NCBI RefSeq assembly: GCF_044502415.1
Contig: NZ_CP172402.1
DNA from: Haloimpatiens lingqiaonensis
GTDB lineage: Bacteria; Bacillota; Clostridia; Clostridiales; Clostridiaceae
DNA: 64,000 nucleotides
Strand: one strand, 5' to 3'
The translations under genes were made by a program, and so were the position numbers. Shown one piece after another: positions 1-9,135 of this stretch. The number at the start of each line of letters is the position of its first letter. Positions within the stretch are counted from its first letter, which is position 1. The notes below the pieces were generated by a model that saw nothing but the letters and a program-made list of their open reading frames with translations, made no database searches and was not told where the DNA came from.

Positions 1-382
1 AGCTCTCTTCTATTATTTCAGTAGAAGACTGTATAAGCTTTCTTAAAATTGATTTATCCTTGACTATTTTTACATGTGAAGTCAAGTTAGCTGTAGTAGG
101 TACGGAGTTACTTATTTCACTTATATAAGATATACCCCCACACTCCTCTAAGTTTCCACTAGCTCTCAGATGTTCTATCAAGGTTATCATATCTACAGGT
201 GTATCCTGTTGAAATAAGTGATATATTGCTCCAAAAAGCACCTTGTGATGGTCCTTATAGAAATCCTCTGCATTTAATGTTTCAGTGGCCTCAGCTATGG
301 CAGCCTTATCTATAAACATGGAACCTATAACTGCCTGTTCCGCTTCTATATTATGAGGTAAACTCCTAAGAGGCATCTCCAT
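1..382 (-). CDS. dnaB: Replicative DNA helicase DnaB, N-terminal part (runs off the window)
   Basis: Translating the minus strand from the ATG at 382 gives MEMPLRSLPHNIEAEQAVIG, the standard opening of the DnaB/DnaC-type replicative helicase, followed by the helical N-terminal domain that packs the hexamer and contacts primase. About 127 residues are visible and no stop is met before base 1, so the ATPase domain lies outside the window. An AAGGAG ribosome-binding site lies about 8 bases before this ATG. A second ATG at 389 is in a frame that stops after seven codons, which decides the start. It is the last gene of the rplI-lonC-dnaB run and begins 14 bases after lonC ends. Confidence 0.95.
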   Translation of the reverse strand, partial: MEMPLRSLPHNIEAEQAVIGSMFIDKAAIAEATETLNAEDFYKDHHKVLFGAIYHLFQQDTPVDMITLIEHLRASGNLEECGGISYISEISNSVPTTANLTSHVKIVKDKSILRKLIQSSTEIIEES

Positions 383-395
383 ATATCATTTCTCC

Positions 396-2312
396 TTAAA
401 ACACAATTTTTAATAGTTCTTCTATATTTTCTACAGTTCTAACGTCAATATCAGTAAGTCCTGTTGGCACTTCATTTTCATTATCCTTAGGCACTATAAC
501 CTGTTTTATACCTTTTCTTCTTGCACCAAATATCTTTTCAAATATACCACCTACAGGCTTCACATTACCCCTAAGAGATATTTCTCCTGTGATTGCTATA
601 TCTTGTCTTATAGGCTTGTTTAAAAGAGCACTTATTATACATACAGTTATAGCTGCTCCTGCTGAAGGTCCGTCAATTTTTCCCCCACCTATGGCATTTA
701 CATGTATGTCATAATCTCTTATATCTTTGTCTGTTATTTTTCTTATAACAGAAGCTGCATTAAATACTGAATCCTTAGCCATGGAACCTGCTGTATCATT
801 AAATCTTATAGTTCCTTTTCCCTTTTCTCTAGCTTCAAATACAGCTGCTTCTATTTCTATAACAGAACCAATATATCCAGCTACTCCAAGTCCATTTACA
901 TGACCAACCTCGGATCTATTTAAATCCGCAGTTTTTTCATATGGTATAAGCCTTCCTATAGATATTACATCCTCTATATCTTTTATAGTTATAATAACCT
1001 TGCCATCTTTATTTTTATTTTCTTTCTTATTGTAAAGCACATATCCATAGGCATCAGAAAGTATATTTACAGCCTTTCTTCCCTCTATAGTGTATCTGCT
1101 TATTAAGCTTGCCACTCCGTCTTCTAATTGCACATCTAACTTATTAGCTGCATTGCAAACTATGTCCTCTATATCCTTTGAGTTTAATGGCTCAAAATAT
1201 ACCTCTACACATCTAGATCTTAACGCTGGATTAATTTCTCCAGGTTCCCTAGTGGTAGCCCCTATAAGAACAAAATCCGCTGGAGCTCCGTTTTCAAATA
1301 AATACTTTATGTACTTTGGAGTACTTTCATCATCTGGATCATAATAAGCAGATGAAAATTCAACTCTTTTGTCCTCTAAAACCTTTAAAAGTTTATTTTG
1401 AAGTATATTATCAAGTTCTCCTATTTCATCTATAAAAAGAACTCCACCATGTGCCTCTGTAACAAGGCCTGGTTTTGGCTCTGGAATTCCTGTTTCAGCT
1501 AAATCTCTCTTACTGCCCTGATATATAGGATCATGAACTGAGCCTAAAAGTGGATTAGTTATCTCTCTAGGATCCCATCTTAAAGTAGTTCCGTCCACTT
1601 CAATAAACTTAGCTTCTTTGCTAAATGGTGTGTATCTAAGTTTTTTAGCCTCTTCAAGAGCTAATCTTGCAGCAGTAGTTTTACCTACCCCTGGAGGTCC
1701 ATATAAAATAACATGTTGAGGATAAGGTGATGCTATTTTTGACATTAAAGACTTTATAGCTCTCTCTTGTCCAACTATCTCTGAAAAGCTCTCTGGTCTT
1801 AACAAAGTTTGAACACTTTTAGATATATTCTTCTCATCTAATTTCTTTAAATGTTCGTATTTGCTTATGGTTTTTGAGTTTTCTGGGCCTTTTTTCTTCT
1901 TGATTATGCTCATTCTCATTTCATCCATAAACTTATCTTGCTTTTCAACTAGAAGTCTCTCTATTTCTTTCTCTATTTGATTTTGCACATATCTCTTGGC
2001 TAAAACTTCTGAAATATTATCTTCTGTCTTATCCAAAATCTCTCTAATATTATTGTCATCAGGCACTACATCTATACCTTTTCCATCAGTAACTATTTTG
2101 TTTATTGCATATAATCTTTCATATTGATTTTTGCTCTTTATGAACTTATCTAATTTATGCTTTACTATTCTAGCTCTTATAGTACCTTTTTCAAAGGAAT
2201 TTCTCATGATTTCCTCTAGTACATCTATATGTTCCTTTAGAGATATGCCAAATTTAAATTCCATTACTTCGCTTTTATCAATTTCTTTGTTCAATTCACG
2301 TTCCACCTTCAT
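396..2312 (-). CDS. lonC: Lon-family ATP-dependent protease LonC (sporulation-type)
   Basis: The 638-residue protein has an N-terminal helical region (about 1-170), an AAA+ module and a C-terminal Lon protease domain. Walker A is GPPGVGKT (about 205-212) and Walker B is VLFIDEIGEL (291-300). The protease dyad is Ser550 in GPSAG and Lys593 in the GGIFEKIF segment, as in the Lon Ser-Lys family. Its size and domain layout match the LonC branch, found almost only in endospore formers, rather than full-length LonA, which has a larger N-terminal domain. It should degrade proteins in the cytoplasm using ATP; its substrates are not predictable from sequence. It sits between rplI and dnaB with short gaps, so they are probably co-transcribed. 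Confidence 0.9.
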   Translation of the reverse strand: MKVERELNKEIDKSEVMEFKFGISLKEHIDVLEEIMRNSFEKGTIRARIVKHKLDKFIKSKNQYERLYAINKIVTDGKGIDVVPDDNNIREILDKTEDNISEVLAKRYVQNQIEKEIERLLVEKQDKFMDEMRMSIIKKKKGPENSKTISKYEHLKKLDEKNISKSVQTLLRPESFSEIVGQERAIKSLMSKIASPYPQHVILYGPPGVGKTTAARLALEEAKKLRYTPFSKEAKFIEVDGTTLRWDPREITNPLLGSVHDPIYQGSKRDLAETGIPEPKPGLVTEAHGGVLFIDEIGELDNILQNKLLKVLEDKRVEFSSAYYDPDDESTPKYIKYLFENGAPADFVLIGATTREPGEINPALRSRCVEVYFEPLNSKDIEDIVCNAANKLDVQLEDGVASLISRYTIEGRKAVNILSDAYGYVLYNKKENKNKDGKVIITIKDIEDVISIGRLIPYEKTADLNRSEVGHVNGLGVAGYIGSVIEIEAAVFEAREKGKGTIRFNDTAGSMAKDSVFNAASVIRKITDKDIRDYDIHVNAIGGGKIDGPSAGAAITVCIISALLNKPIRQDIAITGEISLRGNVKPVGGIFEKIFGARRKGIKQVIVPKDNENEVPTGLTDIDVRTVENIEELLKIVF

Positions 2313-2343
2313 AAAAAGAAGATGTTCCTCCCTTCGGTGTTTA

Positions 2344-2787
2344 CTAGTTTGAAGTCACAACTACCTTTATTTTTGTTGATACCTCAGGGTATACTTTAAC
2401 TTCTACTTCATATACCCCTTCTTGTTTTATTGTATCTGAAACTATCTTTTTCTTGTCTATGTCTGTATGGTATTGTTTATTCATAACATCAGCTATATCC
2501 TTACTTGTAATAGCTCCAAATAATCTTCCGCCTTCACCAGCTTTAGCTACAATCTTAACTTCTTTTCCTTTTAATTCTGCAGCTAATTTTTGAGCCTTTT
2601 GAATTTCTTCAGTTTTTTTCTTTCTTTCGGCTTCTTGTCTTAAATTTAATTCCTTAACATTACCGTCAGTAGCTTCCTTTGCTAAATTCTTTGGAAATAA
2701 GTAATTTCTTGCATATCCATCAGAAGTATTTACCACATTGCCGCTTTTTCCCAATCCCTTTACATCTTTTAATAAAATAACTTTCAT
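2344..2787 (-). CDS. rplI: 50S ribosomal protein L9
   Basis: The 147-residue protein opens with MKVILLKDVKGLGKSG and contains GYARNYLFPKNLA, the RNA-binding N-terminal domain of L9. A Lys/Glu-rich connecting helix (about 45-75) leads to the C-terminal domain. Length and domain order are normal for the family. L9 binds 23S rRNA and affects reading-frame fidelity. The start codon overlaps the end of gdpP by one base, a typical translational coupling, and the gene continues the gdpP-rplI-lonC-dnaB order common in Firmicutes. Confidence 0.97.
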   Translation of the reverse strand: MKVILLKDVKGLGKSGNVVNTSDGYARNYLFPKNLAKEATDGNVKELNLRQEAERKKKTEEIQKAQKLAAELKGKEVKIVAKAGEGGRLFGAITSKDIADVMNKQYHTDIDKKKIVSDTIKQEGVYEVEVKVYPEVSTKIKVVVTSN

Positions 2788-4768
2788 TATTTGTCACTCT
2801 CCTTTAAGTATTCACCTATTTCTTCTTTTAATAATTCACAAACCCTATCTATAGTACTATCTTTAATTCTAGCTCCTGCCATAGTGATATGACCACCACC
2901 GCCAAGCTTTTCTAGTATTACTTGAACATTTATATCACCTAAGGACCTTCCACTTATAAGTATATCATTATTAATTTCTATGAGCACAAAAGAAGCCTCT
3001 ATATTAGTTATATTTAATAATTCATCAGCAGCCTGTGCTGCTACTATAGGATCTTTTATATCCTTTGGACATGTAGCTACCGCCACATTGTTTTCAACTT
3101 CAGCAGACTTTATAATTTCTGCTCTTTTTAAATACCTATCTAAATCATTAGAAAACACCTTTTTAATATCTATTGTATCTGCTCCAAGCCTTCTTAAGAA
3201 AGCCGCTGCCTCAAAGGTCCTAACCCCCGTCTTAAAATAAAAGTTTTTGGTATCAACACAAATACCTGCCAGTAAAGCCTCTGCTTCTTCTACTTTGAGC
3301 TTTGGATTATCCACCATGTACTGAAGCATTTCTGTTACCAGTTCCGATGTGGATGAAGCATATACCTCAATGTAACTTAAAATAGTTTTTTCTATATAAT
3401 TAGGGCCTTTCCTATGATGGTCTACTATAACTCTTTTTTGCACTTATTAACGATATCCTTGTTCTGTACGTAGTCTATACCATGTACATCTACTAATACT
3501 AAAAGAGTATTATCTTCTATTAATTTTTTAGCACTTTCAGAACTTATAAATGTATCTTCATAATCCTTAAGCTCCTTAACCCTATTGTATATTATTTTGA
3601 TGCCATTGTTAACATCATCAATAACAATATTGCATTTCTTTTTAAGCATTCTACAAGCGGCATTTATTCCTATGCCAGCACCTAGTACATCCATATCTGG
3701 GTTCACATGTCCCATTATAATAATATTGCTACTTTCATTTATAAGCTCTACTAAAGCATGGGCTATAACTCTTGCACGTACCTTGGTTCTCTTTTCAAAC
3801 TCTTGGGTTTTTCCACCGTAAAAATTAAGCCTATCTCTATTTTTAACTACTACCTGATCGCCACCTCTTCCTAGAGCTAATTCCTTAGCAGCAGCGGCAT
3901 ATTTATGATTTTCAAGGGGAGTATCTCCATTAATGCCAACCCCTATGCTTAAAGTTGCTGATAATTTGTTTCCTATATCCAAATCCCTCACATGATCTAG
4001 TATATCAAATTTCTTATCCATTTCCATATGGATATATTTATCCTCTACAGCTAAAACATATTTGTTTTGGGATTTCTTTTCTATCATGGCATTTAAGTTT
4101 TGTGCATAGCTATTTATACTTCTCTCTATTTCTGCCACCAAAAGAGGTCTTTTATCTTCCTCTGTAGTCTTAACTACTTCATCTAAATTATCCACCTCTA
4201 TTAACATTATAGAAACTTTATTTTCTTCTATATCTTTTAATAATTCATATTTTTCTGTTGTATCTATAAAATATAGCAGAACAACTTTATCCGGATTTTC
4301 ACTTTCTTCATTTATAGCCACTATATTAGCACTAATATCATAAAACTTTTCCTGTATAGGTACAAATGTAATTTTCTCTGTTCCATTTAAAAATTTCAAA
4401 ATATCTATTTCTTTAGATATATTTTTAATATCCTCTCCTAATATTTTTCTCTCTTTTAATATGTCATGAAATTTTTGATTATACCACAGTATACTTCCCT
4501 TTCCACTAGCTATTATAAGGGGATAGGGCATTTTCACTAAATTATTTTGACTTGCTATATCTAATTTAGAAGAAAACTTTTCAATTTCACTCCACTCATC
4601 TTTTTTAACCTTGCTGCTTCTTTGATTTAAAATAGTTATAAGAGAGTAACCAACAAAAATTACTACACCCAATATTTTATTATAAAAAAATATTACACAG
4701 GATAAAAATAATATTATACCTATCTGTAATCTAAAATTGCCAATAGAATTTTTACCTTTATCTTTCAT
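2787..4768 (-). CDS. gdpP: Cyclic-di-AMP phosphodiesterase GdpP (reading frame broken by an apparent one-base deletion)
   Basis: Two overlapping reading frames (4768-3425 and 3443-2787) together make one protein of about 660 residues with the GdpP layout. There are two N-terminal membrane helices (about 13-50), a PAS-like domain, a degenerate GGDEF domain (about 170-300), then DHH and DHHA1 domains. DHH motifs are GHVNPDMDVLG and VDHHRKG, and the DHHA1 motif GGGGHITMAGA is intact. The enzyme hydrolyses c-di-AMP at the membrane. The frame changes inside the A-run complementary to 3434-3439 (6 T in the given strand). One more A would give the continuous KCKKRVIVDHH. The break falls just before the catalytic DHH motif, so if real it would remove activity. 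A sequencing under-call is more likely, given the same lesion in gyrA. Confidence 0.88.
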
Positions 4769-4798
4769 ATTTACCCCTCAATTTTTTATTATTAAAAC

Positions 4799-5785
4799 TT
4801 ACTTATTTCCTTGGAAATTTCCCATTAACTTTCTCAAGTTAGTTATGCTATCTATAATACCCATTATAAAATAAATGCTACTAACATTAAAAATAAAAGT
4901 AAGTATTATTATTAAAATCAACATGGATTTGGATATTTTATACCTTTCTTTTAATAGATAAACCATTAAGGATAGTCCTGCCACAAAGAATATAAAACCA
5001 CCTACAATATACACAGTGTATATTATATATTGGCCCCCTGGTATTTGCTTTGATTTCATTATTACTCCAATGGCCATAAGTCCTATAGTTATAGCAGCTA
5101 TTTTATTATCTATATGCCATGTGGTAAATTTTTCTATCTTTCTAACTTGAATGTTTAATTTATCCAATATATTAGTTGCTACTATATAGTTTAAAAAGGA
5201 AAATATCATAGTTGTAACCATCATATATCCTGGAAGAGTGTAAAGTATTAATTCTTTTGTTAATTTAGGCATTCTATTTTGCAACTCTAAAATCTTATCC
5301 TCCCTTAGTCCAAGTTGCTTATATTGCTCAAAAACTGTTTTCATCTTACTATTATATGTTTTTACAGCCTCTTCCACTAATGCATTGAAATCCACAGTAA
5401 AAATAAATTTGTTTGCTAAAATAAATGCCAATGTTATTCCAATTATATAGGCAATTGCTGTAATTAATAAAGTATATATTCCTGTTTTTTTATTTTTTAT
5501 ACAGTATCCTAAGGCTACCCCTGGAAGAAAATCTAAAAATATAAATACAAAGGCTGCCCATACATTACCTATTAATATTATACATATAAAGCTGCAAATT
5601 ACAGCCATTATGGTTACTTTTAAATCATGTCTTATAAATAATATACTGACTATTAGAGGTACCACTACAACTCCCACAAATTCGAAAAATGGCAAATATA
5701 AATTGGCTGCTGTAGCTATAACTATTAACACACTAAGTAAAGCTGCTTCAACTAAGGATTTTGTACTTAAATTTTTATTTTTCAT
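4799..5785 (-). CDS. DUF2232 / YybS-like multi-pass membrane protein
   Basis: The 328-residue protein is almost entirely hydrophobic, with about eight predicted membrane spans. It resembles the YybS/DUF2232 family, which is usually found next to gdpP and rplI in Firmicutes, exactly as here. Some members look like substrate-binding S components of ECF transporters, but no function is established and no catalytic motif is visible. It begins 10 bases after the MazG-like gene ends and stops 30 bases before gdpP, so it probably belongs to the same transcript. Family assignment rests on topology and position more than on a signature motif. Confidence 0.75.
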   Translation of the reverse strand: MKNKNLSTKSLVEAALLSVLIVIATAANLYLPFFEFVGVVVVPLIVSILFIRHDLKVTIMAVICSFICIILIGNVWAAFVFIFLDFLPGVALGYCIKNKKTGIYTLLITAIAYIIGITLAFILANKFIFTVDFNALVEEAVKTYNSKMKTVFEQYKQLGLREDKILELQNRMPKLTKELILYTLPGYMMVTTMIFSFLNYIVATNILDKLNIQVRKIEKFTTWHIDNKIAAITIGLMAIGVIMKSKQIPGGQYIIYTVYIVGGFIFFVAGLSLMVYLLKERYKISKSMLILIIILTFIFNVSSIYFIMGIIDSITNLRKLMGNFQGNK

Positions 5786-5795
5786 ATTACCTCCA

Positions 5796-6113
5796 CTATT
5801 CTCTCTTTTTTAAATGACTGTATAGTCTACTTAAATCCTTTCCGTCTTTTTCTACTTCATCTTCTTCTATTATACCCAATTTTAATTTATCTTTTATCTC
5901 TTCGTCTATAGTTATAAAAGAATATCCAAGTCTATCGCCAATTACGTATAATAATATTATAGCCCCTGAAATGCAGTTTAAAATAGCATTTTGTGCCACG
6001 TTGCTTCCCTTGGTTAGAAGCTTAAAAAACTGTCCTATAACACATAATAAATCAGCCTTTAAACTTTCTATGATTTTAATATTTGACATTATATTAAAAT
6101 CTCCCTTTTTCAT
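5796..6113 (-). CDS. MazG-like family small protein
   Basis: This 105-residue protein matches the short clostridial MazG-like family found between rpsR and the yybS-like gene. The body (about 9-60) is a helical segment with small polar residues resembling the four-helix MazG fold. I do not see the complete ExxE/ExxD metal-binding set of active MazG pyrophosphatases, so enzymatic activity is doubtful. Two starts are possible: ATG at 6113 behind AAGGGGATGG, or ATG at 6089 (MSNIKIIESL) behind AGGGAG. The upstream terminator at 6184-6214 separates it from the rpsR operon, so it should have its own promoter. Confidence 0.6.
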   Translation of the reverse strand: MKKGDFNIMSNIKIIESLKADLLCVIGQFFKLLTKGSNVAQNAILNCISGAIILLYVIGDRLGYSFITIDEEIKDKLKLGIIEEDEVEKDGKDLSRLYSHLKKRE

Positions 6114-6183
6114 AGCATACCATCCCCTTTCCCACCTATATATTATATTTTAGTTATTTCCTCATATTTATGCAACTTTAAAA

Positions 6184-6214
6184 TAAAAAGCAACACCAAA
6201 AAGGTGTTGCTTTA
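6184..6214 (-). terminator. Rho-independent terminator of the rpsF-ssb-rpsR operon
   Basis: The arms AGCAACACC and GGTGTTGCT form a perfect 9-bp stem with an A-rich loop. On the minus strand the stem is followed by a T-run. It begins just past the rpsR stop. Confidence 0.9.
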
Positions 6215-6222
6215 TTTCTTTA

Positions 6223-6459
6223 CTATTCAGTAGTAAATGGTAGTAATGCTATATTTCTTGATCTCTTTATAGCAATTGTCAATTCTCTTTGATGTTTAGC
6301 ACAGTTTCCAGAAATTCTTCTTGGAAGTATCTTTCCTCTTTCTGTTATGTACTTTTTAAGAGTATTGATATCTTTGTAGTCTATAACTTTTGCTTTATCA
6401 GCACAGAAAGTACAAACTTTTTTTCTTCTTCTTTTCATTTTTTTACGTTCGTTTGCCAT
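6223..6459 (-). CDS. rpsR: 30S ribosomal protein S18
   Basis: From the ATG at 6459 the protein is 78 residues (MANERKKMKRRRKK...), the normal S18 length. It carries KVCTFCADK and NCAKHQRELTIAIKRSR, the conserved S18 core with cysteines of the zinc-binding form. An upstream ATG in the same frame would add 16 residues, but AAGGAGG lies just before the 6459 start, which decides it. S18 pairs with S6 on the 16S rRNA platform. It is the third gene of the rpsF-ssb-rpsR operon and ends at a strong terminator. Confidence 0.97.
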   Translation of the reverse strand: MANERKKMKRRRKKVCTFCADKAKVIDYKDINTLKKYITERGKILPRRISGNCAKHQRELTIAIKRSRNIALLPFTTE

Positions 6460-6484
6460 CTCCAATACCTCCTTACCTTTTAAA

Positions 6485-6937
6485 TTAGAACGGGATATCC
6501 TCATCATCCATAGGAGTTATATCCTCATCAAAACTTTGTTCTTTTGACTCTTCCATCGGAAAATTATCAAAAGATCCATTATACTCAGAATTGTTGCCTG
6601 ACATTGATGACTTATTTCCATTTCCCCATTCAAGGAATTGGACTTCTTCAGCTACAACCTCAGTGATATATCTTCTAGTACCATCTTTAGCTTCGTAGCT
6701 TCTTGTTTGAATTCTTCCGCTAATTCCTATAAGCTTTCCTTTGCTCATATAGTTAGCAGTTGATTCTGCTTGTTTACCCCATACCACAATTGGAATAAAA
6801 TCCGCTTCTGGTTGCCCAGGACTTTTAATTCTTCTATCTACAGCAATTGAAAAATTAGCAACTGCTGTGCCTGAACCCTGGATAAATTTAAGCTCTGGGT
6901 CTTTTGTGAGTCTTCCGATTAATACAACCTTATTCAT
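6485..6937 (-). CDS. ssb: Single-stranded DNA-binding protein
   Basis: The 150-residue protein has an OB-fold at about 1-105 (MNKVVLIGRLTKDPEL, then GISGRIQTRSYEAKDG). A flexible Gly/Ser/Asn-rich linker leads to the acidic tip DEDIPF that binds partner replication and repair proteins. The ATG at 6937 was chosen because GGTGGT lies about 7 bases before it; the codon before it is TTG. It lies between rpsF and rpsR, the conserved Gram-positive order, and its expression is probably tied to the S6:S18 leader upstream. Confidence 0.97.
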   Translation of the reverse strand: MNKVVLIGRLTKDPELKFIQGSGTAVANFSIAVDRRIKSPGQPEADFIPIVVWGKQAESTANYMSKGKLIGISGRIQTRSYEAKDGTRRYITEVVAEEVQFLEWGNGNKSSMSGNNSEYNGSFDNFPMEESKEQSFDEDITPMDDEDIPF

Positions 6938-6948
6938 CAAAACACCAC

Positions 6949-7236
6949 CTAGTTTTCTTGATTAGTTATTAAGTGTCTTATAACACTGTCAGCAATTCTG
7001 AAGTTTCTGTCTAATTCTTTTGGTAGATCAGTATCTGCAGAGAAGTTGATTAGGACATATGTTCCTTCGTTAACTTTTGCGATTTCGTAAGCAAGCTTTC
7101 TCTTACCCCAAACGTCAACGTTATCGATTTGTCCTCCACCATTTTCTATAACACCTTTGAATTTCTCAATGTTAGCATTAAGAGCCTCTTCATCTAATGA
7201 TGGGTGTAATATAAATAGAGTTTCATATTTTCTCAT
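6949..7236 (-). CDS. rpsF: 30S ribosomal protein S6
   Basis: The 95-residue protein begins MRKYETLFILHPSLDEEALN and has the VDVWGKRKLAYEI and GTYVLINF strands of the S6 ferredoxin-like fold. The ATG at 7236 follows GGAGGAGGTG, a near-perfect ribosome-binding site; an in-frame GTG three codons upstream overlaps that site and is rejected. S6 binds S18 on the small subunit. The gene opens the rpsF-ssb-rpsR operon and is preceded by a hairpin leader that likely binds the S6:S18 pair for feedback control. Confidence 0.97.
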   Translation of the reverse strand: MRKYETLFILHPSLDEEALNANIEKFKGVIENGGGQIDNVDVWGKRKLAYEIAKVNEGTYVLINFSADTDLPKELDRNFRIADSVIRHLITNQEN

Positions 7237-7243
7237 TACGTTC

Positions 7244-7337
7244 ACCTCCTCCCTCCGGACTAACGGCTGTAATATCTTAATGTATTACAGCAGGGATTAC
7301 ATCAATATATTTTAACACTGGCATAACTAAAAAGCAA
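7244..7337 (-). promoter_or_regulatory. rpsF promoter and S6:S18-type autoregulatory leader
   Basis: On the minus strand a promoter reads TTGCTT (7337-7332), a 17-base spacer, then TAAAAT (7314-7309). The leader then forms a perfect 8-bp stem, GCTGTAAT with ATTACAGC (7284-7291 with 7266-7273), followed by a CCG just 3' of the stem and another CCG before the ribosome-binding site. A short hairpin with a CCG element directly before rpsF is the known S6:S18 binding motif, in which the two proteins mimic their 16S site and repress translation. Matching it to that class is from memory, without alignment. Confidence 0.65.
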
Positions 7338-7346
7338 GTGTTTATT

Positions 7347-7541
7347 TTAGGAATTTTTACACTCCTCTAATACCCTCTTCATATTCTTTTCAAATTTACT
7401 TCGAGGTATCATGACTATTCTGCCGCATTTCACGCACTTTATTTTTATATCTGCTCCCATTCTGACTATTTCCCACTGATTAGCTCCACAAGGATGACCT
7501 TTTTTCATTTCTACTATGTACCCAATATCAAAATCCTTCAT
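7347..7541 (-). CDS. DUF951 family small zinc-ribbon-like protein
   Basis: From ATG 7541 the 64-residue protein starts MKDFDIGYIVEMKKGHPCG and contains IKCVKCGRIVMIPR. The CxxC plus the HPCG cysteine suggest metal binding. This matches the DUF951 family, of unknown role, which commonly lies beside rpsF and an mscS-type channel gene in Firmicutes. No mscS-like gene follows here. The ATG at 7541 is preferred over an upstream GTG because AAGGGG lies about 8 bases before it. Its coding region ends only 10 bases upstream of the rpsF promoter. Confidence 0.8.
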   Translation of the reverse strand: MKDFDIGYIVEMKKGHPCGANQWEIVRMGADIKIKCVKCGRIVMIPRSKFEKNMKRVLEECKNS

Positions 7542-7893
7542 TTTTTCCACCCCTTATTATAAGTTTTATCAGCTGTAAATCTATTAATGAAAATGTTATT
7601 ACTAACTTTATTACCTACCAGTAACCAGCAGTCTACCTTTCTTAAAAACACCGAAGATTTTTTATAATACCTTATTGACCATATTACCTATAATCATATC
7701 ATACCAAATATGTATTTATATTAAAATCCCTTAATAATATTAAACACCTTAGTGAAACCCTTTATTGGTGAATTTAGAATATCCCTATTATAAACCTTCT
7801 CTAGTTAGATTTAAACCGAAATACTCTTCATATCACCCACTAGATACCATTTACATGGAAATTAATTTTAATTCCCTTATTCCTTAGGAACGC
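7542..7893. other. Intergenic stretch without a recognisable gene
   Basis: About 350 bases, AT-rich and with frequent stops in all frames. I see no gene. In related genomes a channel gene of the mscS type often lies at this position, but no trace of its coding sequence is evident. The stretch ends at the terminator hairpin at 7894. Confidence 0.5.
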
Positions 7894-7942
7894 AAAAAGA
7901 CTTACTCATTATACTACATATAAATGATTAAGTCTTCTTTTT
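7894..7942 (-). terminator. Terminator hairpin after the DUF3343-yedF genes
   Basis: AAAAAGACTTA and TAAGTCTTcTTTTT form the stem; inner bases CATT and AATG extend it. It lies directly after the DUF3343 stop on the minus strand and has T-runs on both sides, so it could work in both directions. Confidence 0.75.
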
Positions 7943-7962
7943 AAAGTTTTTTATAAATATAA

Positions 7963-8211
7963 CTACATTATAATTTCCACTTTTCCACCATCTTTTAAGT
8001 ATATATTCTTAATATTGATTTTCTTTTCCTCTGCTAATGTCTTTATACTTCCTATATAACCTTCTGTTACTTTTAAACTTATACCGCAACTTTTAGTTAT
8101 ATATGTTGGTGTTGGAATTACTTGAACCTTTACTTCATTTTCTTTTGCAACCTTTTCTCCATTCATAGCTTCATGAGTATTTTGAAAAGTTACAACATAA
8201 TATTTATCCAT
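7963..8211 (-). CDS. DUF3343 domain protein (putative Se/S-related)
   Basis: The 82-residue protein has the compact DUF3343 pattern: an early histidine (FQNTHEAM), a central TPTYITKSCGISLKV with the conserved Cys-Gly, and a basic end. DUF3343 genes often neighbour yedF and class V aminotransferase genes linked to sulfur or selenium handling; here yedF lies 90 bases upstream on the same strand and the aminotransferase starts divergently beyond it. The single cysteine could carry persulfide or selenide, which is inference. No established function. Confidence 0.75.
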   Translation of the reverse strand: MDKYYVVTFQNTHEAMNGEKVAKENEVKVQVIPTPTYITKSCGISLKVTEGYIGSIKTLAEEKKINIKNIYLKDGGKVEIIM

Positions 8212-8300
8212 ATTTTATCACCCTATATCATATATAATGTAACCAAATATAATTATAATTTAGTTATGCCCTTTTGTATATGCTTTTATATATAGGTATT

Positions 8301-8894
8301 TTATAATTTTACAATTTTATCTGATGTATTCATAGTTTCAACAATTGAATACATATTGCTTATTTCACCTATCTTTAGTTCTTCTTTGATTTTATAGAAG
8401 TCAAGACATGTTCCACAAACTTGAATTTTAACTCCTCTTTCTTTTAATTTATCTAAGCTCTCTAAAACTTCTGATCCTTCTACTGTTAACTTTACTCCCG
8501 CATTGACAAATATTAAATCTGTAGGAATAACATCTGCTTCTGAAAGAGCAAATAAATAACTTTTTATTAATATTTTTCCTAAATCCTCATGTCCATTACC
8601 TAACTTGTCATCCATTATAGCTATAGTAAATTTAGTATTTTTATTTCCTTCACTCTCACCTTTACATTCGGAGCATCCTTCACCCTTTTTTATATTTACA
8701 TAGTAAAGTCCTTCTTTTTCTTCCACGTTAGCTTCAAATCCGTTATTTTGTGCAAATTTCATCACATTATTTTTAGCCACTTCATTATCAACTATAGTAG
8801 TAGCTTCTCCACTTTCTATTGAATCAAAATATTTCTTTGTACTTACAACTGGTATTGGACAATTCAAGCCTTTACAATCTATTACCTTTGCCAT
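8301..8894 (-). CDS. yedF: Selenium-metabolism-type protein YedF (TusA domain plus DsrE-like domain)
   Basis: The 197-residue protein has two parts. Residues 1-70 are a TusA-like domain with DCKGLNCPIPVVSTKK, whose Cys-Pro carries sulfur in the family. Residues about 90-197 are a DsrE-like domain with a TKFTIAIMDDKLG strand and the cysteine pair in QVCGTCLDF. Between them lies a GCSECKGE linker with two more cysteines. This arrangement is the YedF family associated with selenium metabolism. The divergent aminotransferase could supply persulfide or selenide to its cysteines (inference). RBS AGGAGGG lies before the start at 8894. Confidence 0.85.
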   Translation of the reverse strand: MAKVIDCKGLNCPIPVVSTKKYFDSIESGEATTIVDNEVAKNNVMKFAQNNGFEANVEEKEGLYYVNIKKGEGCSECKGESEGNKNTKFTIAIMDDKLGNGHEDLGKILIKSYLFALSEADVIPTDLIFVNAGVKLTVEGSEVLESLDKLKERGVKIQVCGTCLDFYKIKEELKIGEISNMYSIVETMNTSDKIVKL

Positions 8895-9135
8895 ATGAAT
8901 CCCTCCTAAAATATAAACATATTTATTTTAAATAGTGTTAATGCTGTTGTATTTACTTCCTAATTTAAACTATAATTATGGTATACTTATCATTAATCGT
9001 TCAGTTTTTATTATATCAAAGATTTATAACTTATTTTTAATTTTTACATACATTCAAATATCTATTATGAATTGCAATAGATATTGTATTTATTATTGAT
9101 AATTTAAATATATAAAAATCATGGAGGTTTATCAA

